Assembly (NCBI GenBank): GCA_019637955.1
Contig: JAHBUS010000010.1
Span: 1-64,000, forward strand
Origin: Pseudobdellovibrionaceae bacterium
Lineage (GTDB): Bacteria; Bdellovibrionota; Bdellovibrionia; Bdellovibrionales; Bdellovibrionaceae
Length of the DNA stretch: 64,000 nt
Direction: 5' to 3'
Shown here: positions 44,597 through 54,239 of the stretch, piece by piece
Position numbering within the stretch: the stretch's first letter is position 1
Layout of the letters: each line of letters begins with the position of its first letter
The notes under the pieces: generated by a model
Told to the model about the DNA's origin: nothing
Database searches by the model: none
Seen by the model: only the letters and a program-made list of their open reading frames with translations
Made by a program: the position numbers and the translations under genes

Positions 44597-44643
44597 TGCG
44601 CGTCAGCGCACCGGGGAAATAGACGTGCGCGCGTCAGCGCGCC
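44597..44643 (+). repeat. Two tandem covarying hairpins in the lysC leader
   Basis: GTGCGC-GTCA-GCGCAC (44597-44612) and GCGCGC-GTCA-GCGCGC (44628-44643) are perfect 6-bp stems with the same loop, 31 bp apart in a repeated sequence that also shares AGACG and CCGGGGA. A T-A pair in the first is a C-G pair in the second, a compensatory change. They lie 14 bases before the lysC ATG. Confidence 0.75.
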
Positions 44644-44656
44644 GGGGATAACGGAC

Positions 44657-45871
44657 ATGCGAAACCTAGTTGTTAAGAAATTTGGCGGAACGTCCGTGGG
44701 CACGATCGAGCGCATCGAAGCCGTCGCGGACCGCCTCCTCAAAGACTGGAAAACCAAAGGCGAATGGCCCATCGTCGTGTCTTCGGCGATGGCCGGTGAA
44801 ACGAACAAGCTCGTCGCTCTTGGCAATCAGATTGACCCCACCTACCGAGGCTCGGCGTACGACATGCTCGTCGCCTCGGGCGAACAGGTGTCGGTCGCCC
44901 TGCTCGCGATCGCGCTGCAAAAGCGCGGCGCGAAGGCCAAACCGTACTTGGGTTATCAACTCGGAATCGAGACCGACAATCTCTACTCCAAGGCGCGCAT
45001 TCTCAACATCAAGACCAACCACCTTCTCGCCGAAGTCGAGAAGGACGTGATTCCGATCATCGCGGGCTTTCAAGGGGTCGACAACGAACTCAACATCACC
45101 ACGCTCGGACGTGGCGGCTCGGACACGTCGGCCGTGGCGATCGCGGCGGCGCTCCGAGCGAGCTCGTGCGAGATCTACACCGATGTTCCCGCGGTTTTCA
45201 CCGCCGATCCGCGTCTGGTCAAAAGGGCGCGCGAGATCCAAAAACTCTCGTTCGAAGAGATGATGGAGATGGCCTCGCTCGGCTCTAAAGTCCTGCACAT
45301 CCGCTCGGTCGAACTGGGCGCCAAGTACAACGTTAAAATTCATGTCCGCACGTCCTTCGCCGATCGCGAGGGAACATGGATCGTCCCCGAAGGAGAAATT
45401 GTGGAAAACCCTCTGGTCTCATCCGTCACTCATGATGCTTCGACCGTCATCATCGAACTGCAGCCCGTCCCGGCCGGTCCCGACTTCATGGCCACGCTCT
45501 TTGCCAAACTCGCGGCCCGCGGCGTGAGCATCGACATCATCACGCAGAATCAACTCGAAAAAGGCCAGCGCCTGGCCTTCTCGGTCACGCAAGAGGATCT
45601 GCCGCTCACCGAGCAGGTGCTGTCCGAAGCCCTTGCGGGACAAAGCATCGCCAAGAAAGTGACCGACAAGATGGCTAAAATCTCGGTTGTCGGCGTGGGC
45701 ATGCGCAATCATCCCGGGGTTGCCGCGCGCTTCTTCAAAGTTTTGAGCGAGCAACAAATCCCGGTTCATTTGGTCACCACCTCCGAGATCAAAATCAGCG
45801 CCGTGATTGAGCAGCAGCACCTGCAAGCCGCCGCCGAAAAACTTCACACCGAATTCTCGCTCGACGCTTAG
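44657..45871 (+). CDS. lysC: Aspartokinase
   Basis: 404 residues. Phosphorylates aspartate, the first step to lysine, threonine, methionine and diaminopimelate. KFGGTSVGTIERI and the later TTLGRGGSDTSAVAIAAAL are the catalytic motifs; YTDVPAVFTADPR follows. Two ACT domains (about 265-330 and 345-404, IDIITQN... and VPVHLVTTSEIKI) mark a feedback-regulated enzyme. GGATAACGGAC precedes the ATG, and two hairpins sit just upstream. A GNAT gene follows 3 bases after the stop. Confidence 0.96.
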   Translation: MRNLVVKKFGGTSVGTIERIEAVADRLLKDWKTKGEWPIVVSSAMAGETNKLVALGNQIDPTYRGSAYDMLVASGEQVSVALLAIALQKRGAKAKPYLGYQLGIETDNLYSKARILNIKTNHLLAEVEKDVIPIIAGFQGVDNELNITTLGRGGSDTSAVAIAAALRASSCEIYTDVPAVFTADPRLVKRAREIQKLSFEEMMEMASLGSKVLHIRSVELGAKYNVKIHVRTSFADREGTWIVPEGEIVENPLVSSVTHDASTVIIELQPVPAGPDFMATLFAKLAARGVSIDIITQNQLEKGQRLAFSVTQEDLPLTEQVLSEALAGQSIAKKVTDKMAKISVVGVGMRNHPGVAARFFKVLSEQQIPVHLVTTSEIKISAVIEQQHLQAAAEKLHTEFSLDA

Positions 45872-45874
45872 ATC

Positions 45875-46390
45875 ATGAATCTCGAACTCCGCCGCCTCAC
45901 CGAACACGACGAAGCCGCCTATCTCAAGGCGCGCTCACGGTGGGGCTTGGACACGGGCCTGCCGTTCACCTCCGACTTCGACGCCAGCGCCCCTTTCAAA
46001 AATTATGTTCAGCTTTTAGAAGACCGCCGCTTGGGTAAAGATCTCGCCCCAGGCCGCGTTCCCGACACGCATTACTTTGGCTTCGTGAACGGCGAGATCG
46101 TGGGACGCCTTTCGTTCCGCCATGAACTCAATGAGTTTCTCACGCGGCTCGGCGGGCACATCGGCTACGGCGTGGTGCCCGAGTTCCGGCGGCGCGGGCA
46201 CGCCCGCCGCATGCTCGAGCTGTCGCTTCCGATTTCGCGCGCCATGGGCTTCACCAAAGTCCTTCTCACGTGCGCCGATGACAACATCGGCTCCATTCGC
46301 ACCATCGAAAGCTGCGGCGGCAAGCTGCAAGACAAAGTCGATGCGGGCGCCGGACAACCTTTGCGCCGACGCTACTGGATCCATCTGTAA
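45875..46390 (+). CDS. GNAT-family acetyltransferase
   Basis: 171 residues. Acetyl-CoA motif A: GHIGYGVVPEFRRRGHARRML with the RRxGxA turn. Later LLTCADDNIGSIRTIESCGG is typical of the COG3981 group of predicted acetyltransferases. Starts 3 bases after lysC, so it is likely on the same transcript; substrate unknown. Confidence 0.88.
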   Translation: MNLELRRLTEHDEAAYLKARSRWGLDTGLPFTSDFDASAPFKNYVQLLEDRRLGKDLAPGRVPDTHYFGFVNGEIVGRLSFRHELNEFLTRLGGHIGYGVVPEFRRRGHARRMLELSLPISRAMGFTKVLLTCADDNIGSIRTIESCGGKLQDKVDAGAGQPLRRRYWIHL

Positions 46391-46412
46391 ACACTCAAAA
46401 TCCGCGGCGCCC

Positions 46413-46458
46413 CAGAAAAATCACCACCGCTACGGAGGCAGAAAAATCACCACCGCTA
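46413..46458. repeat. 20-bp direct repeat, period 26
   Basis: CAGAAAAATCACCACCGCTA occurs at 46413-46432 and again at 46439-46458, separated by 6 bases, in the gap between the GNAT gene and a terminator. Perfect identity over 20 bases; no coding or palindromic content. Confidence 0.85.
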
Positions 46459-46497
46459 ACGCGATCAGTCTCCGATTCGGAAGTGGGCTCCGCTCCA

Positions 46498-46531
46498 AAA
46501 ACAAAAGCCCGGTCTCCCGGGCTTTTGTTTT
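46498..46531. terminator. Bidirectional Rho-independent terminator
   Basis: AAAACAAAAGCCCGG and CCGGGCTTTTGTTTT pair perfectly over 15 bp around TCTC. The A/T-rich flanks make it work on both strands, for the lysC-GNAT transcript and for the convergent collagen-like gene ending at 46552. Confidence 0.92.
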
Positions 46532-46551
46532 CTCAAGATGGGCCTCAACTC

Positions 46552-48531
46552 TTAGGGTTTCGGCAAGACGGTCTGACCGCGCACTTCGCAGCCTTTGAAA
46601 GACCAAGGACCGCGGGGCATGTTGCCCGCGATCTGTTTATTCAAAAATTCAACCGCGTTCGCGGGCGTCCAATTTTCGATGAACTGTTGGTACGCACCGG
46701 CGAGGCGCGAAGCCGACACGGTCACGACGGGCGAAACCGCCGAGGGTGCCGAGCCAGGAACCGCGACGCGAACTTGCGTCTTGTCGGTGCCCTTGGCTTT
46801 CACGATTTCGATCAACGCGATCTCTTGCACGGGGCTCTCGAGACCAGCGAATTGACACTGGATCTTGGTGCCCGCGAGGCTGATCGTTTGGTTCCACTCG
46901 ATTTGCGTCATGTCGAGCGAAAGGGCGACGGGCGTTTCGATCGCCTGCACGACCTCCTCGCTCCCCGACGTCCAGTCACGCAAACGCACGCTCACGCTCA
47001 AAGTGCCGCTCGCGCTCGAGAGCAGCTTGCGGCCGCGCACGAACAAATCAAACGACAAGGGCGCGCTCCCCTTGGCCGGAACCGTGATGTCCGAGGTCAT
47101 CAACGGGCGCTCCATCGAAAGCACTTTGCCGTCGGCGAATTTCAAATAGACATCCGAACCGGGAACGGTTTTCGAGTCCCAACGAACAACCACGTTCAGG
47201 GGCTGCGCTTTGGGACCGACGTCCTTCGCTCCCACATTCTTAATGGTGTAAGTGAGATTCTTCGCCACATCGAAAGCGGTCGAGAGACGCGACGACGAGG
47301 CCGCGACCGACACGGGCCAGCCGATGGCCATTCCGGTCTCGACGTCGTATTTCAAAGACACGCCGTTGATGCTCAAGAATCCCGAAGCCACGGGCTTCTT
47401 TCCGATCAACGACGACTGCGCGGGAACTTGAAGCGTCAGCTCGCCTTTTTTCATCAAGAGCGACGTGGTCGAATTGGCCGCGATCGGCGGGAGCGACACG
47501 CTCAAGACCGCCGGGGCGATCAAGGTCGACGTTCCGTTGAAGGAGAACTTGATCGTTTGACCGGCCGGGCTCGGCATCGGTCCTTTGTTCGCCACTTGGA
47601 TCGAACTCATATAGACGCGTTCACCAGGCTCAAGGATCAAGTTGCTGTTGTCGTCAATAAAGGTCGCGCCCACGATCTGCAGATCGAACAATGCCGAGTA
47701 CGACTGAGTGCCCGACGCCGACACCAGGTTGAACGTGCGTTTCCCCGAGCTGCCGCCCCAGCCGTTGCTGCCGCTGTAACCTGAGGAACCGCTGCGTCCA
47801 TCGCGTCCGTTCGATCCATCACGTCCCCGCGATCCATCGGGACCGTTGGTGGGCTTGCCTTCGGCATCACGGCAGGTGTTCATGCCGCCGCTCCCGCCGC
47901 TGCCGCCCGATCCGCCGCGGCCCCCGCGCCCGCCCGAGCCACCGGCACCGCCGGCGCCGCCCGATCCGCCGCTCACGCTGGTGCGAACAAAGAGCATCAA
48001 TTCATTCTGATCCGGCGAGGTGCTGATCACGACGCTGCCGCCGCGGCCCCCGTTTCCGCCATTGCCACCATTGCCGCCGTCGCCGCCATCGGTGCCGTCA
48101 GAACCGTCGCTACCGTCCGAGCCGTTCCCGGGAGGACAGCCCGAGTGGCCGCTCCAACCGCTGGAACCGCTCGATCCATCGCGGCCATCCGAGCCCGAAG
48201 AGCCCCAATAACCCTGAGCGCCATCGCCGCCGTTCGCGTAGACCTGAATCACTTTCAAACCCTTCAGCGCCACTTGTTCCGAGAAAGCGCTGGCCTTTCC
48301 GCCACGTACGACGGAACCCGAAATCGTGATCAAGGTTTTCTCGGCATCGGCGTAAGCCAGGTTCAAATTGACGTCACCGGCGGAACCGCCGCTGCCCCCG
48401 TAGGTGCTCGCATCGCCGCCCGAAGCGCTGATGGTCACGGTGCCATCGGAAACGCGGATGTTCGCGTGAGCTAACCCCGCGAACATCAAAGACGAAGTCA
48501 AAACTGAAGACAAAACAGAGACAAATTTCAT
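46552..48531 (-). CDS. Secreted glycine-rich collagen-like protein
   Basis: 659 residues. Signal peptide ending AHA (about residue 23). After a beta domain, residues about 100-175 and 185-265 are long runs of Gly-x-x and Gly-Ser/Asn/Asp triplets (GSDGSDGSDGTDGGDGG and GGAGGAGGSGGRGGRGG), broken by a KISTSPDQNELMLF-like segment. The C-terminal about 390 residues are beta-rich with ILEPGERVYMSSIQVANKG, an Ig-like or CARDB-like pattern often found in surface proteins. It may form a fibre or matrix outside the cell. No anchor motif seen. The Gly-repeat DNA is GC-rich and may be unstable. Confidence 0.85.
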   Translation of the reverse strand: MKFVSVLSSVLTSSLMFAGLAHANIRVSDGTVTISASGGDASTYGGSGGSAGDVNLNLAYADAEKTLITISGSVVRGGKASAFSEQVALKGLKVIQVYANGGDGAQGYWGSSGSDGRDGSSGSSGWSGHSGCPPGNGSDGSDGSDGTDGGDGGNGGNGGNGGRGGSVVISTSPDQNELMLFVRTSVSGGSGGAGGAGGSGGRGGRGGSGGSGGSGGMNTCRDAEGKPTNGPDGSRGRDGSNGRDGRSGSSGYSGSNGWGGSSGKRTFNLVSASGTQSYSALFDLQIVGATFIDDNSNLILEPGERVYMSSIQVANKGPMPSPAGQTIKFSFNGTSTLIAPAVLSVSLPPIAANSTTSLLMKKGELTLQVPAQSSLIGKKPVASGFLSINGVSLKYDVETGMAIGWPVSVAASSSRLSTAFDVAKNLTYTIKNVGAKDVGPKAQPLNVVVRWDSKTVPGSDVYLKFADGKVLSMERPLMTSDITVPAKGSAPLSFDLFVRGRKLLSSASGTLSVSVRLRDWTSGSEEVVQAIETPVALSLDMTQIEWNQTISLAGTKIQCQFAGLESPVQEIALIEIVKAKGTDKTQVRVAVPGSAPSAVSPVVTVSASRLAGAYQQFIENWTPANAVEFLNKQIAGNMPRGPWSFKGCEVRGQTVLPKP

Positions 48532-48682
48532 GCAGCCCCCTAGCGCATTTTGATTCGAAAACGTGTTTTTCTAAACCAACAAACATGATTTCGACAACAC
48601 CAATTTTATTTGCATCGCGGGTTCTCTTCGCTTAGTTTCCCGCGCGTTGACTATTTCAACACTTATCGATGAAGGGGGCCTC

Positions 48683-49708
48683 ATGCGTTTTTTGTTTATC
48701 TTCGCCACTCTCTTGGCGTTTTCTCTCCAGGCACAAGCCGGACAACTGAATCTCGCGATCGGCGCCAGCGTGCCCGAAGCGCAGGACACTTACGTGCTCG
48801 CGCACGGCCCGAGCCGCGCCGGTGGCGGCGAAAAATTCTTGGTGACCTTCGCGGCTCCCAAGACGCTGTCGCTCATTAAGATCACCGCCTTCTCAAAAGG
48901 ACGCGCCGGCAAAGCGCTGATCCACAACGCCGTCGGCACGAGCGCGGGAACCAAAGTTGCTCTCGAAGGCTTGTCGAAGTTCGCGCGCGTTGGCGCGGGC
49001 AACCCCACCAATTATAATGGCAAAGTCATGTTGACCGATTCTGCCTACGTTGAAGTGGCGCCGAACCAAGCGTTCACGCAGCTCGAACTCACCGTTGAAG
49101 GTTTCACCAATGACGACGCTTCGATCCTGGTTCAAATCACCAGCACCGAAGACATCCAGATCCACGACTTCTTGGCGACCCGCACGGGTTCGGCAAAGAA
49201 CGAAAGCGCCGGCGCTCTCGTTGACGAGACCCGTTACGCTCAATTCTCACCCCAACAGCTCTCGGGCTTGATGAGCCGCGCGCGCATCCCCGCCGTTCAA
49301 GAGATCGGCGGCAAAGCATACTCCTGCACCAGCGTGACCAAACTCAATCCCCGCCAAGTGGACTTCAAGAAACGCGCTTACAACGTCAACGCGTCGGGCG
49401 CTCTGCAATCGGAGAGCGACCTTGAAGGCGCGACCAAAACTTGGAGCACCACCGCGACGGGCGTCGTTCTTTCGATCGAGAACGTCAATGGCTGCGGGCG
49501 CTACAACTCTTACAACGTCGTGCGCATGACTCCGTCGGGCGCGCTGATCTCGGAAGTCGTGACTCATCTCGAAGACTACGTGAAACTCTGCGTGAGCGTC
49601 GGTTACGACGAAGCGGCGGTTCGCGCGGTCGAGAGCAACTCGACCTTCGCCTCTTCGATCGATCCCAAGTACGTGGTCGACAGCTACGAATACTGCCGTC
49701 CTCTCTAA
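48683..49708 (+). CDS. Exported protein of unknown function
   Basis: 341 residues from the ATG at 48683 (AAGGGGG site); the open frame from 48647 adds 12 residues without a site. Signal peptide ends LQAQAG. The first 130 residues look like a discoidin/galactose-binding-type beta sandwich (FLVTFAAPKTLSLIKITAFS..., KVMLTDSAYVEVAPNQAF); the C-terminal part has paired Cys (CTSVT, GCGRYN, KLCVS, EYCRPL). No family assigned. Followed by a strong terminator and divergent from the collagen-like gene. Confidence 0.78.
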   Translation: MRFLFIFATLLAFSLQAQAGQLNLAIGASVPEAQDTYVLAHGPSRAGGGEKFLVTFAAPKTLSLIKITAFSKGRAGKALIHNAVGTSAGTKVALEGLSKFARVGAGNPTNYNGKVMLTDSAYVEVAPNQAFTQLELTVEGFTNDDASILVQITSTEDIQIHDFLATRTGSAKNESAGALVDETRYAQFSPQQLSGLMSRARIPAVQEIGGKAYSCTSVTKLNPRQVDFKKRAYNVNASGALQSESDLEGATKTWSTTATGVVLSIENVNGCGRYNSYNVVRMTPSGALISEVVTHLEDYVKLCVSVGYDEAAVRAVESNSTFASSIDPKYVVDSYEYCRPL

Positions 49709-49727
49709 TTTCAAGAGGCCCGATCAG

Positions 49728-49770
49728 AAATAAAAAAAAGCCTTGGGGAAAACCCAAGGCTTTTTTATTT
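49728..49770. terminator. Bidirectional Rho-independent terminator
   Basis: AAATAAAAAAAAGCCTTGGG paired with CCCAAGGCTTTTTTATTT around a short GAAAA loop. It separates two convergent exported-protein genes (ends 49708 and 49788). Confidence 0.92.
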
Positions 49771-49787
49771 CCGATCGATGAGATCTC

Positions 49788-50309
49788 TTACTGCGCGTCT
49801 GTCGCGGCTTTGCACTCGATCTTCGCGGTCGCGCCGACGATGAACAAGTAGCGGTTCGCCGGGCGCTGCTCCCATAACGTGAACTCATCCGTGGCGTACT
49901 GACGGCTGGGCGTCGTCACGACCGAGAGTTTCTCGTTTTGGTTGGCGGACAAGCACACGTATTTCGACAAATCGCAGTTCATGGGACCACGGCTTTGGTA
50001 GATCAGCTGCTCTTGGCCGCGCACGGTGGTGCGGATGCGCAGAGTGCCGTCCTCGTAGTTGCGGAAATCGACTTTGACGGGCTCGGTGTCGATCTTATTG
50101 CTGACTTGGCAGGTGCGGTTGCCGAAGCTGTCGTTCGAGCATTGCAGCGTGTACTGGTACACATTGCAAGACATCACGGGGGTCTCGTCGGGATAGGGTT
50201 GGATCGGCGGAGGGGGCGGCAGAATCTCATCTTGCTGATGACCGGCGAAGGCCGAACCCGACAACGCCGTCACGGCGGCAAACAACGACAACACGACATG
50301 CTTTTTCAC
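49788..50309 (-). CDS. Exported protein of unknown function
   Basis: 173 residues, GTG start with AGGAG site. Signal peptide ends SAFAG; a short Pro-rich linker (LPPPPPIQPYP) follows, then a domain with six Cys (CNVYQYTLQCSND, CQVSNK, CDLSKYVC, IECKA), likely disulfide-rich. No family recognised. Confidence 0.73.
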   Translation of the reverse strand: MKKHVVLSLFAAVTALSGSAFAGHQQDEILPPPPPIQPYPDETPVMSCNVYQYTLQCSNDSFGNRTCQVSNKIDTEPVKVDFRNYEDGTLRIRTTVRGQEQLIYQSRGPMNCDLSKYVCLSANQNEKLSVVTTPSRQYATDEFTLWEQRPANRYLFIVGATAKIECKAATDAQ

Positions 50310-50440
50310 GAAAAACTCCTCTATGGCTTGAGCCCGGTCTCACGCGGGGGTGAAACCGTCTGGTTATGACGCTAGCCTTGTCAGAGTTGGGGGCGGAATC
50401 AAGTCAGGAGAATCTGACACTTCAACGAACTGTTTCGATT

Positions 50441-51901
50441 TTACGAATTCTTAAGCTTCGAAGCACAGGCGTCGCAACGCCCGCAGTCCGCTGACGGCGT
50501 CTCGCCAAAGTACTGCTGGATGCGAACCATACGACATTCGTCGGTTTTTTGCGCCCAATCCAGCATCTGATGCAATTTGGTGTTCTGCACACGCAGGCGC
50601 TGCTCGGTTTTGAGTTGGGCCAGATCCTCGCTCGTCGGCTCACGCTCGGCTTCAAAACCCAAGCGGTTCTGCGCGGGTTTCAAACACCCCCACTTCTCGA
50701 GAAGATTGAGACTGGTCTCAACCCGGAAGTCGCGCTTGTTGTAAAAGTTGAGCTGTTCGCGCAGGTAATCAGCGCCTTCTTGAGCCACGCGCTGCGGATT
50801 GTTCGCGATCAAGCGGTACACGCTCGCCACGAATCCCGCGTCGGGATTTCCCCACTTGATGAAGTCCATCTGAATGGTCGCATCGTCGCTGTCGTACAAA
50901 AGATGCCCGGCCGCCGGTTGACCATCGCGGCCCGCGCGTCCCACCTCTTGAAAATACGATTCGATCGCGAGCGGAAGTTCCAGATGAATCACGGCGCGGA
51001 TGTCGGGCTTGTTGATGCCAAGTCCAAACGCGGGCGTCGCGAGCATGAACGCATCGGGACTGGCTTGAAACTCACGCAAGAGGCGTTTGCGATCACCGCC
51101 ACGAAGCTGCCCGTGGTAAATCATCGGCTCCAGACCCATCCGCCCCAGCTCGTCGGCGACCTTGTGCAAGGTCGAGATCAGGGAGCCGTAGACGAGCACG
51201 GCGCCGGGATTTTGAAACCTCAGGCCGACGACCGCCCGGATCTTCTCGTCGAGACCGTAGCACTCGTGCACGTTGAGCGCGAGTTCGGGACGTTCGATCG
51301 AGTCGACCTCGCAAAAACCGTCGGAGATTCGGAGCTCCTTCAAGATTTCTTTCTGCACCTGCGGGGTCGCCGTCGCGGTGAGCGCGATGGTCTGCGGATT
51401 CGCCAGGAACTCGCGGATCTCCCCCAAGCGGGTGTAGTCGGGCCGAAAATCATGGCCCCAGGCCGAAATACAGTGCGCCTCATCCACCGCGAGCAGCACG
51501 GGCCGGCGGGCTTTGATGACCTCGCGAAACTCCTCCTGCCGAAAGCGTTCGGGCGTCACGAAAAGAAGATCGATCTCCCCCCGGGCCACGGCTCGAAGGC
51601 GCTGTTGGCGCTCATCCCGAGACACCGTGGCGTTCAGGCACGTGGCCCGAAGGCCCATCTGGCGGGCCTGGTCGCTCTGATCCTGCATGAGAGACACGAG
51701 CGGCGAGAGCACCAGCACGAGCCCCTCGCCCCGAGCCGCCCACAATTGATAAAGAAGGCTCTTGCCCCCGCCCGTCGGCATCACCATCAACCCGGAGCGG
51801 CCACCCAGCATGTGATTCAGCACAATCTCTTGGCGTCCACGGAACTCGGTCAGAGAGAAACGAGCGCGCATCAGCTCTCGTAAATCGGCAATATTATGCA
51901 A
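50441..51901 (-). CDS. recQ: RecQ-family DNA helicase, short form
   Basis: 486 residues; TTG start with AAGGA at the right spacing. Unwinds DNA 3' to 5'. Helicase motifs: FRGRQEIVLNHML (motif 0), MPTGGGKSLLYQ (I), DEAHCISAWGHDFRPDY (II), ALTATATP (III), ATPAFGLGINKPDIRAV (V), and QEVGRAGRDG (VI). A C-terminal winged-helix region and the Zn site (CRMVRIQQYF...CGRCDAC) are present, but no HRDC domain follows, so it is shorter than E. coli RecQ (about 610). Confidence 0.92.
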   Translation of the reverse strand: MHNIADLRELMRARFSLTEFRGRQEIVLNHMLGGRSGLMVMPTGGGKSLLYQLWAARGEGLVLVLSPLVSLMQDQSDQARQMGLRATCLNATVSRDERQQRLRAVARGEIDLLFVTPERFRQEEFREVIKARRPVLLAVDEAHCISAWGHDFRPDYTRLGEIREFLANPQTIALTATATPQVQKEILKELRISDGFCEVDSIERPELALNVHECYGLDEKIRAVVGLRFQNPGAVLVYGSLISTLHKVADELGRMGLEPMIYHGQLRGGDRKRLLREFQASPDAFMLATPAFGLGINKPDIRAVIHLELPLAIESYFQEVGRAGRDGQPAAGHLLYDSDDATIQMDFIKWGNPDAGFVASVYRLIANNPQRVAQEGADYLREQLNFYNKRDFRVETSLNLLEKWGCLKPAQNRLGFEAEREPTSEDLAQLKTEQRLRVQNTKLHQMLDWAQKTDECRMVRIQQYFGETPSADCGRCDACASKLKNS

Positions 51902-51998
51902 TGCGTAATCCTTCCCGGACCTTGGTCATCTTGCTTTGCCACCCCGGTGGAATAATGATACTCCCGATTGTTCTCAAGACCAACAAAAGAGGATCTGA

Positions 51999-54107
51999 AT
52001 GGCAAAGAAGTGGGACATTAACCTTGTCCGCAATATCGGAATTTCGGCGCACATCGACTCGGGTAAAACCACCCTGTCGGAGCGCATCCTTTTCTACGGT
52101 GGTAAGATCCACGCGATTCACGAAGTCAAAGGTAAAGACGGCGTGGGCGCGACCATGGACTTCATGGATCTCGAGCGTGAAAAAGGGATCACCATCCAGT
52201 CGGCTTGTACTCAAGTCACTTGGAAAGACTACACGATCAATTTGATCGACACTCCCGGGCACGTGGATTTCACCGTTGAAGTTGAGCGCTCGCTGCGCGT
52301 TCTCGACGGCGCCGTTCTCGTTCTTTGCGGCGTTGCCGGCGTTCAGTCGCAATCCATCACCGTTGACCGTCAGATGAAACGTTACGGCGTTCCCCGCCTC
52401 GCGTTCGTCAACAAACTCGACCGCCAGGGTGCGAACCCGATGCGCGTGAAAGACGCGCTCGTCGACAAACTCAAACTCAACGCGGTCATGTACCAACTCC
52501 CGATCGGTCTCGAAGACCAACACAAAGGGATCGTGGACCTCGTGCAAATGAAAGCTTTCATCAACGAAGGCGACTCAGGCGAAATCATCACAGAAATCCC
52601 GATTCCCGATGACATGAAGGCGGATGCCGAGGCGTACCGCAACATTCTCATCGAGAAACTCGCCGACGTTGACGAAACCATCGGCGAAAAATTCTTGATG
52701 GAAGAGCCCATTTCGATCGACGAAATCCGCGCGGCCACTCGTAAAGCCGTCATCGGCCTCAAGCTGGTTCCCGTTTGCTGCGGCTCGGCCTTCAAAAATA
52801 AAGGCGTTCAGCACTTGCTGGATAACGTCGGTCACTACTTGCCGACTCCCATGGAGAAGAAAGAGCACGCCCTTGACCTCGACAACAACGAGGAAAAAGT
52901 GGATCTCTTCCCCGACGACAAAAAGCCCCTCGTGGCTTTGGCGTTCAAGCTCCAGGACACTCCGTTCGGTCAGTTGACGTTTATGCGCGTGTACCAAGGT
53001 CAGTTGCAAAAAGGTGAGTTCATCATCAATACAACGAACCAAAAATCGGTGAAAATCCCGCGCGTTGTTCGTATGCACGCCGACAAGATGGAAGACATCG
53101 AAATCGCGCACTCGGGCGATATCGTGGCGATGTTCGGTATCGATTGCGCTTCGGGTGACACCTTCGTTCACGAAGGCACCAACGTGGCGATGCAGTCGAT
53201 GCACGTTCCCGACGCGGTGATCTCGCTCGCGGTTGCTCCCAAAGAGAAATCGGGCGCGAACAACTTCTCGAAAGCTTTGCAGAAGTTCCGCAAAGAAGAC
53301 CCCACGTTCCGCGTGAAGCGTGACGAGGAGTCGAACGAGACGATCATCTCCGGCATGGGCGAGCTCCACTTGGAGATCTACATCGAGCGTATGAAACGTG
53401 AATTCGCGTGTGAAGTCGTGGTCGGCGCGCCCCAGGTGGCGTACCGTGAAGCGATCTCGCAAGAAGCTGAATACGACTACCAACACAAAAAACAAACGGG
53501 TGGTTCGGGTCAGTACGCGAAAATCGTCGGTAAAATCATGCCTCTCGAGACTCAAGAAGACGGCGCGACCTTCCTCTTCGAGAACAAAGTCGTCGGCGGA
53601 CGTATTCCCAAAGAATTCATCCCCGCGGTTGAAGAGGGCTTCGCTGAACAGTGCGCCAAGGGTCCGCTCATCGGCTTCCCGATTATCGGCGTGAAGTGCG
53701 AGCTGCATGACGGCGCTTACCATGATGTCGACTCGAGCTACATGGCGTTTAAAATCGCCGCGATGGCCGCGATGCGTGAAGTTTACAGCAAAGCGAAACC
53801 GATCGTTCTCGAGCCCATCATGAAGCTCGAAACCACGGTTCCTGAAGAGTACCAAGGTCCCGCGACCGGCCAGATCAATCAGCGCCGTGGTGTGATCCAG
53901 AACACCTCTTCGGTTGAAGGCAATGCCGTGATCGAAGCTCACGTTCCGCTCTCGGAAATGTTCGGTTACTCGACCGATCTGCGTTCGGCGACCAAAGGTA
54001 AGGGCGAATTCTCGATGGAGTTCTCGCACCGGGCTCAGGCGCCTCGCAACATCCAAGACGAACTCGTCAAGAAGTACGCCGAGAAGCGTGCGAACGAAAA
54101 CAAGTAA
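51999..54107 (+). CDS. fusA: Elongation factor G, spd/mitochondrial EF-G1 type
   Basis: 702 residues. Moves tRNAs and mRNA through the ribosome using GTP. G1 is [10 protein letters not shown] rather than the usual AHIDAGKTTTT, and the switch region [28 protein letters not shown] matches the mitochondrial EF-G1 and spd-type bacterial EF-G1 branch. G3 DTPGHVDF and G4 NKLD are intact. It stands alone, not in the str operon with rpsL-rpsG-tuf, which is also usual for this branch. A second EF-G elsewhere in the genome would be expected. Strong terminator after the stop. Confidence 0.93.
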   Translation: MAKKWDINLVRNIGISAHIDSGKTTLSERILFYGGKIHAIHEVKGKDGVGATMDFMDLEREKGITIQSACTQVTWKDYTINLIDTPGHVDFTVEVERSLRVLDGAVLVLCGVAGVQSQSITVDRQMKRYGVPRLAFVNKLDRQGANPMRVKDALVDKLKLNAVMYQLPIGLEDQHKGIVDLVQMKAFINEGDSGEIITEIPIPDDMKADAEAYRNILIEKLADVDETIGEKFLMEEPISIDEIRAATRKAVIGLKLVPVCCGSAFKNKGVQHLLDNVGHYLPTPMEKKEHALDLDNNEEKVDLFPDDKKPLVALAFKLQDTPFGQLTFMRVYQGQLQKGEFIINTTNQKSVKIPRVVRMHADKMEDIEIAHSGDIVAMFGIDCASGDTFVHEGTNVAMQSMHVPDAVISLAVAPKEKSGANNFSKALQKFRKEDPTFRVKRDEESNETIISGMGELHLEIYIERMKREFACEVVVGAPQVAYREAISQEAEYDYQHKKQTGGSGQYAKIVGKIMPLETQEDGATFLFENKVVGGRIPKEFIPAVEEGFAEQCAKGPLIGFPIIGVKCELHDGAYHDVDSSYMAFKIAAMAAMREVYSKAKPIVLEPIMKLETTVPEEYQGPATGQINQRRGVIQNTSSVEGNAVIEAHVPLSEMFGYSTDLRSATKGKGEFSMEFSHRAQAPRNIQDELVKKYAEKRANENK

Positions 54108-54137
54108 TCCGAGGCTTCGGATTCTTTAAAAGCTCTC

Positions 54138-54166
54138 AAAAGGGCCTCCAACAGGAGGCCCTTTTT
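54138..54166 (+). terminator. Rho-independent terminator after EF-G
   Basis: AAAAGGGCCTCC and GGAGGCCCTTTT form a perfect 12-bp stem with an AACA loop, followed by T. Confidence 0.93.
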
Positions 54167-54239
54167 ATTTCTTGCAATGCATTATTTTGATCTTCCTTCC
54201 CTGAGTGGCCCCCGCCCCCCTATGATGGAGCTTCCTTAA

